A stretch of DNA of 64,000 nt from Seriola aureovittata (taxonomy: Eukaryota > Chordata > Actinopteri > Carangiformes > Carangidae): the NCBI RefSeq assembly GCF_021018895.1, contig NC_079373.1, forward strand, positions 15,410,501 to 15,474,500, given 5' to 3'. The translations under genes were made by a program, and so were the position numbers. The notes below the pieces were generated by a model. That model was not told the origin of the DNA. It was given only the letters and a program-made list of their open reading frames with translations, and searched no databases. Position 1 is the stretch's first letter. Every line of letters begins with the position of its first letter. Below are positions 1-12,490 of the stretch, piece by piece.

Positions 1-20
1 ATGAGTCAACAGCCCTCCAC

Positions 21-75
21 TATAAGATATCCTGATGGAGCCTAACAGTGGCATACAACACGGACACCAGCCGAG
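21..75 (+). promoter_or_regulatory. lep: Probable leptin core promoter and noncoding first exon
   Basis: A TATA-like element (tataagat) at about 21-28 is followed by a short stretch that ends at a strong splice donor, GAG|gtaag, with the last exonic base at 75. The matching acceptor is a pyrimidine-rich tract ending in AG at 690, 39 bases before the leptin ATG. A noncoding first exon followed by two coding exons is also the mammalian leptin layout. The transcription start (roughly 45-55) is inferred from TATA spacing. The window begins only 20 bases upstream, so most of the promoter is missing. Confidence 0.5.
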
Positions 76-729
76 GTAAGGCCAACTCTCCTCTCCATCT
101 CATTCACCACCTCCTTTTCTCAGGCTTCAGCTCTTCCTTCTTTGTTTCACCATCTGTGTTCACAGATCACACATGGTCTTTCTCCAGTAGTCAGTTTGTT
201 CAACTTTAACTTTTAATATCTCCTCTGGGAATTTTAAACGCTGCATGTATCCGTAATTAATGTGAGAGAAATTCTTGTTGGTTATTTTGTGTGTATCATA
301 GTTGTTTTTTTAGTCAGCTTTTTCCCTTCGGTCTGTTCTTTACAGAGCCTGTAGCATAGATGTAGATGCGCGTAGCATGGTAAACTTGGCGTTGAGAAAG
401 ACACCGTTAACTAAAGTCAGTGATCTTTGTACCATTTACAAAGCCAAATTCACAGGTGTCTCTATCACAAATATTTGCTGCCATAATCAAACATATTGAG
501 TAAATTACTGGAAGGAAGCATGTTGATAAGTATAAACTGATGACATGCTGATATGAACTCATGCCTGCTGTCTTAGTGAGATGACACAATGGTGAAACAG
601 CAAATGAATGATGAAGATCTACAAACAACATAAAAAGGCAGAGTGACCTGCTCAATCTCTGATCATGACCAATTTATTTCTCCTCCTAGGCATACACTGC
701 TGTTCTGAATTCTGTACAACTCTGGGACT

Positions 730-1311
730 ATGGACTACACTCTGGCTCTCCTGTTTTCTCTACTGCAAGCTTTAAGTTTGTGCACAGCTGCTCCTCTGCC
801 AACGGAAGTTGTGAAGATGAAATCAAAAGTGAAATGGATGGCTGAACAGCTGGTTGTCAGGCTGGACAAAGACTTGCAGGTAATATTTGTAGTTCTGTTT
901 GTGCTGAGAGAATGTGAAATGTTTGCAGGGGTTGAAGTGTTTTTGGACTGAATGGTGTTGTCTCTCTCGCTGCAGGTCCCTGCTGGCCTCACACTCAGTC
1001 AGCCTGCTGACGATCTGGATGGACCCGCCTCCATAGTGACAATCTTGGAGGGTTACAACTGCCTGATCTCTGACACCTTTAACGGGGTCTCCCAGGTCAA
1101 GTTGGACATCTCTTCGTTGACGGGTTACCTCAATCAGTGGAGGCAGGGGCACTGCAGTGAGCAGCGGCCAAAGCCTCCAGTGTCGGGGCCGCTGCAAAAA
1201 CTACAGAGTCGAAAAGAGTTCATCCACACGGTGAGCATCGAAGCTCTCATGAGAGTGAAAGAGTTCCTCAATCTGCTGCTGAAAAATCTGGATCATCTTG
1301 AGACTTGCTGA
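730..1311 (+). CDS. lep: Leptin (teleost lepA-type), two coding exons
   Basis: Secreted four-helix class I cytokine that signals through the leptin receptor in energy balance. Coding exons are 730-879 (50 codons, phase 0) and 976-1311, with a 96-base GT/AG intron, giving 161 aa. Residues 1-20 form a hydrophobic signal peptide ending ...LCTA before APLPTE. The CD-loop cysteine (C110, in RQGHC) and the C-terminal cysteine (C161, in LETC) match the single disulfide that defines leptins. C79 in the helix B region is extra. The start was chosen because it begins the signal peptide and lies 39 bases after the 5' UTR acceptor. The identification rests on length, two-exon structure, cysteine pattern and the neighbour rbm28; fish leptins have low sequence identity to mammalian ones. 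The 3' UTR has AU-rich ATTTA repeats near 1457-1485 and an AATAAA at 1966-1971. Confidence 0.92.
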
Positions 1312-1971
1312 AAAATGGACATTAGGACCAATATTTATAAGTCGTTGGCCTGATTCTCTGGATAAGTTTGCATCAGTGATGTCTGACTTAGCATTCCCCC
1401 TGGCCATGTTGAACTTTTGCAATGTGTTTTGAAAGAAATTTATTCTTAAACATGCACTTATTTATACACATATTTATTTATCTACTTTATCTATAAAATA
1501 TGTATTTTGTAGCAAACATTGTCTCTTCATTGGTATGTCTGCAGCAAAAGTGTTGTTTCCATAGGAATGTTTGTATAAAAACTGATCTACAGCATACTTT
1601 GCACATGAAGGTAAATCAGCTTCTTATAGTTTGTATTATGACTCCGATGTCGTGTCAAAAAAAAAAAAGGAAAAAGAATTTAACATTAATTCAGTCCTGA
1701 AGCTGAATCAGCAACGTAAGAATAATCACAGTGAACAGTGATGTCATGTCTGGAAATTCCTGAAATCCAGGAGGAAACTTGCCAAGAGTGACAGATGTGT
1801 TTGTATGAGAACTAGGACAGAACAGGAAGGGTAAAGGGCAACTTTCAGTGCAATATCATCAGCTCTTCCAAAATAACTATTTATAGCATTAGACATTTTG
1901 TATATATATTTTTTTTTTTTACAGTTGATGGTATTTTTTTTTATAACTAATGGGTTTAAACTATGAATAAA
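1312..1971 (+). other. lep: Leptin 3' UTR with AU-rich element and poly(A) signal
   Basis: About 650 bases follow the stop codon with no coding signal. The segment around 1457-1485 contains several overlapping ATTTA motifs, the usual mark of AU-rich-element mRNA decay common in cytokine transcripts. AATAAA at 1966-1971 is the best cleavage signal. Instability of this mRNA is inference. Confidence 0.6.
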
Positions 1972-2631
1972 TATTTAACAAAATGATCTTTTTGTCTGAG
2001 TAAGTTTGTCAGTGTTGTGTAATGAGTGAAAGAGTGAAAGTGAAAACGCCTACACAGACCAGGTTAATATTAAATGCCATTTGTGCCTGTCCATCTCTTA
2101 CTCCACTTGTATATTCAGGCTGGTGGGAGGTGTTTATCCAGAGCTATCGGCTTATGATTAACTCCTGTTGAAACTAACATTAAAAAAAGTCGATGAAATG
2201 GCGACTATCATCAGGAATTGACACATCTTTGAATCCTGAAACAAATGAGGATTTAATACAAAAATGTAAAGATTAACAATAAAACACTAATTCAAGTGTT
2301 TTTGTATATTTTTTTAAAAAGACATGCACAGGAAAACTCTATCCTTACATAATTCAGCTTGTTTTCATGGTAATAAACAAACATGGATTGTAAAATAGTT
2401 TGCTCCGTGTTTCCATGAGCATGGATTACGAAAATGCAGAAATAGGATGATGGAATTGAAGTAACCGTACAGTAGATGGGTATCACATACTGTATAATCT
2501 GAAAAAAAACTATTGTACTTATTGTAAAACATCAGGATGTTAAATATGGAGCCTTAAAGACTTAAGATTCCAGCACATTTTCTCTTTCACACCCACAAAA
2601 ATACAAATATACAGTACACACACGCACAGTA

Positions 2632-5600
2632 TTAACTATTAAACCACTTGTTTCTTTTGATAATTGTGTTCCTGTCATTGTTACCCATCAGTTTCTTCTT
2701 GTACTGCTCCACCAGGCTGTCAAAAGGGTCTCCGTTCCTTCTCTTGAAATGTTTCTTTCCTGCTTTAACCTTCTGGAAAAAACCAAACCAAATAAAGACG
2801 GTTAAGAGGTGTAACAGGACACCTCTGATAAAGTGTCACCAAACTGACAGGCTACTGTTTTAAAAACAAAACTGAGAATTAAACAGCACTGCTGGCAGAG
2901 ATTAGTGCTCAAAGTAAGATGTGTGATCGTGATGGTTAACGCTTTAGATCATAGCCTGCAACATACAGAGTATTCCTTCCCAATTTACAGTGCGATTGTT
3001 CAGTACTGACAGTGGATGGTGTGCAGTGTCAGTACAAAAGCCCCTTTACTCCTGACTTCACATCTTCTTCCCTTGTACCTAATGTATGTATCAGTATTAC
3101 GGTACTGGAACACTGTTAGTACAAAGAAATTACACAGTAAATTGGGAAGAGTTACACTGTACTTTGCAGGCCTTTACCAGCGTTATCTGTCAAAATGTCA
3201 TGACATCAAATCAAAGATGGTTACACTCCAACATGTTTTGTTTCATTCAGTTCCAGCAACTTGAAATTATCAGTGCATTTTAAAACTAAAATCAGCCACA
3301 TTTAAAAGATATGTGAGAAATTGCTCTTTGAAAAGGGCAGATCATTCAATAATGCATTTACAAAGTAAAAACTCCTTTCCTCCTGTTGCACAGAACAGCC
3401 GACGTGCCTTCCTCTCCCATAAAGCACTTTCTCAGCGCTTTTTTTAGTTTCAGCTTTTCTGTGTTGGCTTGCATTGTAGTGTTATAGCCATTAGCTAACA
3501 CTTCACCACCAGTACTCTAAACAAGGTTCTAATCAAGTATGACTGAAAGATCAGGGTGTAAACCACAGTAACACAAGTGTGATGGAGAAATTGTTTCTAA
3601 ACTCACTTCAAAATTATCCTTGTTCTTATTGTTCATGTTCATCTCTTAAACTTAAAGTTGGCCCTGTGGTCTTATAGACATAGGGCTGCGTGAACGTCTA
3701 ATAATGTGTAAAACTGAGAGAATCCATATTTAAGCATGACTTAACACTTCACAGATCATGTGAAGAACACATGGTGAAATACCTGATTACTTTCAACCAG
3801 CGTCTGACTTCCTAGTTGTTTAATGTAATTTTCTCAAATAACATCCCTGCTGTTTTTCTGCCAATCTTCTTCTAGACAGTATTGTGGTAATACCACTACA
3901 ATATCACTTGGTGGCGCCAAAACAGAAATATTTTATATGGATTAAACTACTAGAAAACATGAATGAGCAGTCTTCAGTAAATCTGCTGCAGCATTTTATA
4001 ATGCTTAAATCCAGATCATTTTTGTTTCTAATAAATCAGTGCCTCAGCAGAATATGAATATGACCCCAGATTACGAATAAGCAAGTACAACAGAATATGT
4101 ATAAACCTGGTTTCTGGGCTGTGTGGGCTTCTCCATCTGTTGTCTTACGTGCTCTCTCCTGTTGGATCCAGGTTTTGCTTTCTTGGGTGGTGGAGCTTGC
4201 TGCTTTCCTTTATCACGCATTCTGCAAAAGACAACAGTTCACAGTCTGTAACTTAATCCTGATGCTCACTGTTGAGTCACAGTCAGTATTTTCATACAGG
4301 GTTTACAGAGGCAATGTTTCTCTACTGTTTTACATGGCAGTCTAAAACTTGTGGTTTTGTATCCGACAGCACAAAACAGGTCACATCAGTTAGACAAGCT
4401 GGGAATGACTACTCGACAATTTGTGGTAACTGGAGTGAAACAGACCCAGATTTTGAGTTATTATTAGCCAGATAATACAAGAAATGAAATTCAAAGAAGT
4501 TTTAGGATTCAGACTGCTCGGTTCTTATACTTAAGCAAGTGAACTTGGGTTAAGGCAGATTGCCAAACAAATGAGAGCAAAATTCACTGATACAATGTTG
4601 ACACAAGCAACAAGTGTGGTACCAAGACACTCAAGTTAAAAAATATAAAAAGTGATCAGGAGTGCTACATCATGTCTATACCCTGGTACCACAATTACTA
4701 CTTGTGTTGACATAAGAGAGAAGGAGATTTCTCTAATGCTTTTTTTGCAAATGTGTCTAATTTTTATAAATTGACTGAAAATTGATTCACACATATCCTA
4801 CAAATGTCAGTGTTATGAATTTTTCTGTCACTTTTTATTTGCTTAAACACACAGAGTGACAGGGAGAGTATAGCAGACATGAGACTAGTAAAGGTAATAA
4901 AACTGCACCTGATCTTAGGTCCCCGATGAGAAGGCAGATGTAGAACCTTCTTTCGTTTCTTTCCGTTCTCCAAGTCTATGTGCTCGACCTCAGGGTTGGT
5001 CTGGAAGCCGGAGTAGCCTCTGTCTTTTTTCTGGTTTTGAGGGGGAGCTGATAAACACAGGAAAAAAGTGGACAGAGAGAAAATCAAAAATCAAAAATAA
5101 GAAGGATGTAAATGGTAACAGCAAATGTAAAAGGCTTATGTTTGAGTTTAATCCAGTGTTACAGCCAGTTAAAGGAAATATGGTTTCTCCTCAGCACTAG
5201 TGAGCTGTACTGTATCTGTCCTGTGACAGTGCGTCGTTTTTTTTTTTACATGCTTAATAGAAGAACAGGGAATAGCGTGTATGTATCACAGCAGGTCTTC
5301 TCCATCAACTATCATAAGCTGTGACATCACTGATTGGGGTGTGTCCAAAAGAACAGGAACCCATTTGAACCTGTGTGAATTAAAACCTCATGTCCGACTG
5401 CCTAGTAATATTTTCATACTTCTCCCGTTTCCTGTCAGCTCTGATGAGGACTGTGCTTTTCTTCCACCTTTCCTAGGTCCTGCTCCATCTCCAGCCGCCT
5501 GGGACTGAGGATTTGCTCCTCCTTTCACAGGATGATTTTGGAAAAACTGCTGCAAAAACAACCACACAGGATTAATTTCCATTTAGAAATTGAAAAAAAA

Positions 5601-8600
5601 TAATAATAATTTGAACAGGAATTCTAAGTGGCAACTATGACATAGAAACACACCTTGTTTTTTTGCTGTCGCAATTCCTTTATTTTCAGTTTCCTCGAAT
5701 CCTCCAGGGAGAACTCAACAATAGGTCTCTGCAGGATGACACAAGATTGGACCAGGAAAGGAAATAAAAAGCAAACAAATAAATAAATTTAGAACAAAGC
5801 TGATTTTAAACACACTGATAATGATTTCAGCACTCAAGCACTCCAATGCAAAAAAGCACCTTGTGTGACCCAAAGATATCAGGGTTGTTGTTGAGGTAAC
5901 GAAGTGTGCTGAGAGCATGTTCATGTTCCTGGAACTGGACAAAGCCGTAGCTTAATGACTGTCCCATCGACTGACCCTTCTGTGGCTTCTTGTCATACAT
6001 CACCCGACACTGAAAGGAGAAACGGGTGTTATACAGGTGACAACGATACCCCCTACTGGGCACAACTACACAATTTTTTAATTCTATACCTGCCAAATAG
6101 TAGTGTTTTCCAAAACTGTAGTAAAATAACTATCTATTCAGCACTGCCATTTTCAATGAAATGTCTACCGGCATACCATGATTTCTCACCTCTGTGATGC
6201 GGACTCCCTTGCCGCCCTTAATGGCTTGAAGGCAGAGGGCTTTGAGTTTTTTATTGTCCACTGACTTGGGAAGGTTATGGACACACAGACGAGTCTTTGA
6301 CACAAACACGCTTATGTCCCGAAGCTTGGCCCTTTTTACTTCTTCAAACTAAAGGAAACAGACAACACCAAATACATGAGGTGAATCATGGGTAAGAGAC
6401 ATGCTTACAAATCTCTCAAAATCATGCATTAAAGATCGTGTTGAAGAAACTCACTCTTGTTCTTTTGATCATGTCTGCTTCAGGTACACCCTCTGCAGCC
6501 TTGGTTCCAGCACGGATCACTGGGCATTGAAAGCAAAAGAGAATGACAAACAGTGTAAGAAGTAGAATTGATCTAGAATCAGTTCAGCAATGTAGTGTGA
6601 CAACTTCTAATACTGTAATAGGGACCTCACAAGTCAGACATGGCTTGCATCTCACATGGAGATATCTTGATTCACAGTTTTCATGTGGAATGCTATGAAA
6701 TTTACATCAAATCTGCATGAAGCAAAGCCCTTCAATCAAATAACTCTGTGTAAGACGAAAGGGTAAAAAGTAAAGATGAGTGAGAAAACAAAGGAGGAGA
6801 AAACAGGAGTATGAAATGGGTTTACTCACATCCCTCTCTGGCCAAGTACAGGTTCCTGGTGCCCGTCTCCACTTTCGCCTTATTGACCTTCAGTTTGGCA
6901 GCATCTTCTCTGGTCACTGCTGCCACAATAAACAGTTTTCTGCCATCTACACGGATGCCACCATTCTGCATCAAACAACACAGCGTAACAACAAGGCATC
7001 AACCCATTGCACAAAACACAGAAACAGATGTCATACTATAAAAAGGCAGATACATGGAATATATATGGTTTATTATTCAGAATTCATGCAGATTACAGAT
7101 CGCAGATTACCTCCGCCTCGTCCTGTGCTGCAGCCATGCATTTGTCTGCAGCCTCTTTAGTCTTAAACTGAGCAAATGCACAACCTGGCGAAACAACAAA
7201 TCCAAAATGAGTCAATCAGCCCGTTTTCTAAAACACGAGAGAGAGGACTGTTTCACTGATGACTGACCCTTTGAATGTTCTGTGTCTGGGTGGAGAACAA
7301 TCTTTATGTAGTTAAGCTCTCCGTACTTTAGGAGAACTTCCTCAAGACCCTCTTCCTCAGTGTCAAAGGACAGGTTCCTAATTCAGATAGATAGTGATAA
7401 CATAACAAGGATTTTTTTTTTTTTTTTTTTTTAAGTTGAGAAACAAGGTACAGTGAAATAAACGAAAGCGGGTTTAAGATTGAGTCGGGAGAAGAATTGC
7501 CAACCTGATGAAAATTGTTCTTCCCTCTTTCACATCTGAAGGAAGAAGTTTCTTTGAGGCTTTCTTCTGAGCTGGAGTAAAAAGCAGCAGACACACCAGG
7601 TCAAAACAACATTTTCATGAAAGAAAGTATTTACAATACGTGCATGAACATCTACTGAGAATGTATACCTGATCCCCCTTCTTCGTCATCCTCATCCTCC
7701 TCATCTTCATCCTGACTGTCATCTTGATCCTCATTTGAATCAAGGCTACTCTCATCATCATCGTCTTCTCCCTCCTGGGACACATCATCATCATCATCAT
7801 CATCATCATCGCCGTCGTCGTCCTCCTCCTCCTCGTCATCCTCACTGTCTTGTTCCATACTATCATCTTCGTCATCATCATCATCATCATCCGCCTGCTG
7901 CACAGCTGGTTTCGAACTGACTCTGTAGAAAGGTGCAAGACAAAATTAACCAGGAAAGTTAACCAGATTTTAACACCTCATCGCATATCAACAGAACCAT
8001 ATAAATATTCAGGGTTCACACTTTTTCTTCGCAGGTGCCGCTTGTTTTTTTCCTTTAGCGTCGTCTTCAGTGTCACTTTCTGAGTCTGACTGTTTTCCAG
8101 CTGCCTCTACTGTAGTCGTATTTCCTGTGGAGGTAAACAAAATATTGTTAATCATTACCCTCTTTGCTTTGATGAGCGACATACCGTCTGATGACTACGA
8201 GGACACAAAAAGTGTTCTCTTTTTCATGTTCAATGAGTTGTAGATATTAAAAAGAGACGTAGATGACGACTCTTGCAGAAAATTACCTGCAATTGGGGGT
8301 GGCTGTGTGGCAGTGAATTTGTCCTTCGGGATAGCCCAGTCAACTGCTACCTGCCGACCTGTGAGTAACACAATATTGTTTAAATATGTCACACTATCCA
8401 AACTAGATAAAGGTTTGTTACTCAAAGTGGGATGACAACAACAAACCATGTTCTTCACAACAGTAACTAAAGTGTCTCAGTCACTAACCTTTGATCTCCT
8501 TCAGGTTCATAGCATTAAGCGCTTTTGCTGCCTCAGGCACATTTTTGAGCATGACGAATGCGAATCCTCGCATCTTCCCATCTATGCAAACAAGAAAACA

Positions 8601-9614
8601 ACAACAAAAAAAAACAGACAGATTAAATACGTGATGGACATGACCCCACAGTCACACGACAATTCAAATGTTGCTCAGCGTGGTTGTAAGAATTCAAACA
8701 TTTTTACCAGGTTTCAGGGGAATTTTGGCCTCAAGAACTGTTCCAAACTTGGCAAATTCCTCCTTCAAGTCATCTTCTGAACACTGTAACACAAAACACC
8801 CCACAGGTCAATCAACAAGTGTCCTCAGTGTTCTCGGCAAATAACTATGAATTTCAGGGAATGGATCAACGTGTGCATGCCAATTCTTGACTTTCTTCAT
8901 TTTGAAGCTCACTGTACCTTAAAACTGAGGTTCCTTATGATAAGTCTTGATTTTTGTTTATTCCTGAAGCCCTTAGGTTTTTGCTCCTTCTCCTTTGGTG
9001 CTGCAGTTGGCTCTTCAGGTCCTGAATGAAAGGCATGAGCAAGGTTATCAAGTAGACATAGTGCTAGAGCGCTTCCAAACAACTGCTTGATTATGGGACA
9101 TGTCTTCATACGCACCTGTTTTCTTTTTGTCTCTTATTTTTTTCTTCGCTACTGACAGGAAAACCCTCTGTCCGTCGTATTCTTTTACTTCTTTCAAGGC
9201 TCGCTTTGCATCTTCCTCCATGGAATATGTGACATAGCCAAACCCCCGACATGTTTCTGTGCCTGGTTTACAGATGAGAATAAATTATTTATGTTGTCAC
9301 TTATGTTGCGAGTTTTCAACAGTTACAGGATCAAGTGTCAGTCTATCTGATCTATCTCCACTTGGCTTCAGTTGGTAAAATGAGGGACAACACTAAAGCC
9401 GTAGTGTAAGCACCAACTACTACATCTATTCAATAAGTGCAAGGAGATCAAGTATAGTGCACCTAAAGTCCCCGAATAAATGAGTGTCAACATTACCTTT
9501 CTCTCTGACCACGAAGCACTGCTTTATTGGACCAATTTCAGAAAATATTTCCTCAAGACGCTGATTTGAAGCTGCAGCTGGTAAAGAACGAACGAATATA
9601 GTCTGAGCTGGCAT
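2632..9614 (-). CDS. rbm28: RNA-binding protein 28 (nucleolar, Nop4-like), 20 coding exons
   Basis: Nucleolar RRM protein, the animal counterpart of yeast Nop4, associated with spliceosomal snRNPs and pre-60S ribosome biogenesis. Coding exons from the start: 9614-9497, 9262-9116, 9021-8918, 8783-8708, 8581-8489, 8358-8287, 8124-8022, 7922-7669, 7571-7505, 7377-7268, 7184-7111, 6965-6830, 6519-6455, 6348-6190, 6009-5860, 5728-5654, 5549-5420, 5047-4909, 4221-4107, 2772-2632. All junctions are GT/AG and in frame, giving 775 aa (human is 759). RRM1 is at about 4-84 ([16 protein letters not shown]), RRM2 at 107-190 ([16 protein letters not shown]), an Asp/Glu tract at about 240-315, RRM3 at 338-420 (TIFIRNLSF, GCAFAQF) and RRM4 at 484-580 ([16 protein letters not shown]). 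The basic tail ends KRNKWFNS, close to the family ending KRSKWFDS. It is transcribed toward leptin, as in mammals. Confidence 0.97.
7669..7922 (-). repeat. rbm28: Asp/Glu trinucleotide tract inside rbm28 exon 8
   Basis: This single exon is dominated by GAT/GAC/GAA/GAG codons, seen on the + strand as (atc)n and (ctc)n, and encodes runs of up to nine aspartates between RRM2 and RRM3. Human RBM28 has a shorter acidic stretch at the same place, so it is a real protein feature. The near-pure repeats at about 7785-7830 and 7861-7890 are likely to vary in length between individuals. The opposite-strand His/Pro-rich and Met-rich reading frames are shadows. Confidence 0.9.
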
Positions 9615-9881
9615 GGCTCCGCGCTGCCAAGCTAACGTTAGCACGATATGTTAGCCTGTGTGGCTCGGTGATAATTCACAATCTATTGTCTGATTTGTTA
9701 ACAATCCAGTATTAGATGTCAATATTAAACTATTCGATGTCAAACGAGCTAGCGGGATGAAAACATATCACAGTTTAACTTGCACGCCATTAGCAGTCGG
9801 ATTTAATCGCATGTTTACATATGTGGGCAGACATCTTAGAAAGTTACCGGAAGTTGTCACTTCTCGCGTTTACCAGTAAAA
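9615..9881. promoter_or_regulatory. rbm28 upstream region, likely bidirectional promoter
   Basis: Just upstream of the rbm28 ATG lies a 12-base perfect palindrome, gctaacgttagc, at 9631-9642. Further out are CCGGAAGT (9847-9854, a consensus ETS/GABP site) and TCTCGCG (9862-9868, half of the TCTCGCGAGA element). These motifs are typical of TATA-less housekeeping and divergent promoters. No TATA box is visible. CpG density rises from about 9840 to 9925, around a candidate + strand exon. That region as a whole probably drives rbm28 leftward. Confidence 0.5.
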
Positions 9882-9929
9882 ATGTGTTCAGTGGCGCCGC
9901 CTGCGGCCCCGGAGGTGTCAGCTTGTCAG
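9882..9929 (+). other. Candidate divergent first exon (16 codons), gene unknown
   Basis: An ATG at 9882 opens a 48-base, CpG-rich frame (reads MCSVAPPAAPEVSACQ) that ends exactly at a near-consensus donor, CAG|gtaagt, in phase 0. It lies head-to-head with rbm28. I could not find a matching acceptor exon with protein similarity in the next 2.5 kb, so it may be the first exon of a divergent noncoding RNA or of an unrecognised gene. The donor and base composition are seen directly; transcription is inferred. Confidence 0.3.
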
Positions 9930-12490
9930 GTAAGTTAGACATTTACAGCCGCTTCTTCACATAAATCACAAAATAAATACAGAAATGGATTAAATCCAGT
10001 GGGCGACAAACAAGTACAATTTAACAAAAATAATTAAGAAAATAGAGATTAAAGAAACACCCTTAACTCTTTTCTTTAAATAATGTCATCATCACAGGTC
10101 CAAAACATCACATTTTCAGATACTTTTAAATATTGTGTACCCTTTAACATTATTTCTAAATACACTTCTAGTAATATGTTGCAATATAGAATGTGCATTT
10201 AATGCGAGTTAAATATATTTTAGCTAAAAATTTTACACAAACGTGCAGAATTGTGCTTGAAAAATAAAGAATAAAAAACTAAATAAACTGTACATTGAAT
10301 CTATGTGTGATATATGAATAATTTACACTATGTATATACAGATGTCTACCGTGAGGGTCAGAGGTGTGAAAGAAAAACGGAGGATTGGAAGAATTAACAA
10401 GAGATGTAATATACAATGTAAATGATGTGATAAAAAAAAATGCAATAAATGAATGCATAGGGCCAGGTGAGCAGTCTGGCCTATGAGGAAGGGAAGTAAG
10501 GCTCCCGTTCCAACACGGAGGAAGCTTGTTGAATGGTGACATGGTAGGAATGAAGTCCTGTATCGTTCTTTGTCACAGCTGGGCTTAAGTTAAGTAGCTT
10601 ACTAGACTAGTGTTACAGCTATTCCAGTTTCTCTTCAGTCTATTTTTTCCCATCGGAAACAGACTGTTCTACATTACTACAGTCACCATGAATTACTTTT
10701 TTGTGTACATCGTCTCTTAGTACCTTCAAGATGGAAATTAATGGTGCGCATACGCATTAATGCCACTTTAGCACAGAACTGATAATAACTTTCCATTTAA
10801 ATACATTTTTGACTTTTCTATAAATGAATTTGAAAAAACATCATACCTCAAAAAAGTTGCTCCCATATTTATTTCCAAACCAAACAAAAGGCACAATAAA
10901 ATGTTGACAAAAACTTGTTTGGAATATAATTGCACATATCAGAATTGTATTCAAGTTCAAGTTATGAAAGACAAAGCTTTAGTGTTCAACAACCACCTTC
11001 AAGACATTTTGGAGGTTATCTGGTATAGTGTAACAGTCACAGACGGGGCTCATTAAAATTGAAGAGAGGTAAACCTTTGTAAAGTCTGACAGTTTTGGAA
11101 AAACACCCATATAACTGATGGATATCACAGGTTATCAGTGTAATGTAACATGTTTGGTAAAGAACGTATAAAAAAAAGACCTCTTGAGACACCTCTGTCT
11201 GAAGGAGCCATGTGAACTGGAGGGTGTTAGGGTGTTATCAAAAGGTTATTGTTCAGCAGGGTCAACAAACACCTACAAGGTGGAATTCCTTGTGGAAGAA
11301 GAGATATTCTTCATGGCACAAGTCAAAACAATCAGTGGTCCCTGAAGATTGTTTGCATATCTATGAACGGTTATTGCGTAGAGAAAGTAGAAAAACAAAG
11401 CATGCACAATGGCTCATATTCTGTTTCACAAAATAACCTTTGTATTGCACTATAAATCTCCTTTCTGGCTTTATACATTATTGACTGGAAACTGTAATGT
11501 GGAGAGGTTTCTGAACATCGTGACATTCATTGAAGACACTGGAAGGTTTCACAAGTGACAGGTTTCATTTCCCTGTGTTCGCCGTCACTGTGCCGATGTG
11601 AGGAATGTAACTCTACATCTTTACTATGCAACTTATTCAAAGCAGCAATTTACTTCCTGAGATGAGAGTACAACCAACTTGTAAACAGAATCAAGGGTAC
11701 AGAATTCAGACAATGTCAGACAAGTTTAAAAAACAGATGCTTTGTTGAGGAGGTGTCCTGAGTGTCCTAATATCTTTGTCCATAACCAGTGATTGCTGTG
11801 GTATTGGAACACACTTTTCTTTGAGACTCTATTAATCAGGTCAATGAATCATAAGTTTAAAAAAGTCTTTTCATATATTGTCATGACACTTGTTGTATGC
11901 ACTTTAACATAAAGCATGTTGAGTTTACCTGTAACACAAATAGCCTTGCCTTACAATGCAAATGTGCTTGTGGTTATCTCTGCTCACATCTTTCTACTGC
12001 ATTCATCTCTAAGAATAACTTTGAACAGGAAAATGAAGAACAGTATTTAACACATTTGCTTTGGAAATTAGGGTTTGGGAAGTAGTTCAGATACTGTTTG
12101 AGTTCTGCTTCTTCACAAAGACACTATGTCGTAAATTTGGTTTCATTAAGGTAAGGTAAAAACGTGTGATTTAATTATTAATTTAAAAGTATTTTATTTA
12201 CACTGAAATAGAGTTGCACTGAATAGTTGATTAAAAGAAAGAAAAATAATTGTGTTTTTGATGGGACATGATAGTAAGCTGAAACTGTAGTTGCACTTTT
12301 TATGCATAACGAGGAATAAATAGTTTTTTTTCCCCATCACTTCATCAAACTTGAATTAAAATGAACAGGACTGATAGCTGACCATATCGGAAATGAATCT
12401 ATATAGCAACACACCATAAGCTAACAAACACTTTAAGTTAAGTTTAAGAAAAGTCATGCTAATATGGTATTAGGTTGTAATGAAACCATC
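9930..12490. other. Noncoding spacer between rbm28 and the TMEM53-like gene
   Basis: AT-rich sequence with no convincing exon on either strand. The short frames at 11212-11455 have no recognisable protein or splice pattern. On the - strand the part next to 12490 should be the 3' UTR of the TMEM53-like gene. The plus-strand TTTATT at 12193-12198 is an AATAAA on that strand, about 290 bases past its stop codon. Confidence 0.6.

Noticed and set aside
7615..7938. Met-rich frame and the opposite-strand His/Pro frame over the rbm28 acidic exon
   Set aside because: They are out-of-frame and antisense readings of the GAT/GAC repeat; the Asp/Glu frame joins neighbouring rbm28 exons in phase.
11212..11455. 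Two overlapping + strand frames of about 70 codons between rbm28 and the TMEM53-like gene
   Set aside because: No family resemblance, weak start context, and no acceptor that links them to the candidate exon at 9882-9929 in frame with a recognisable product.
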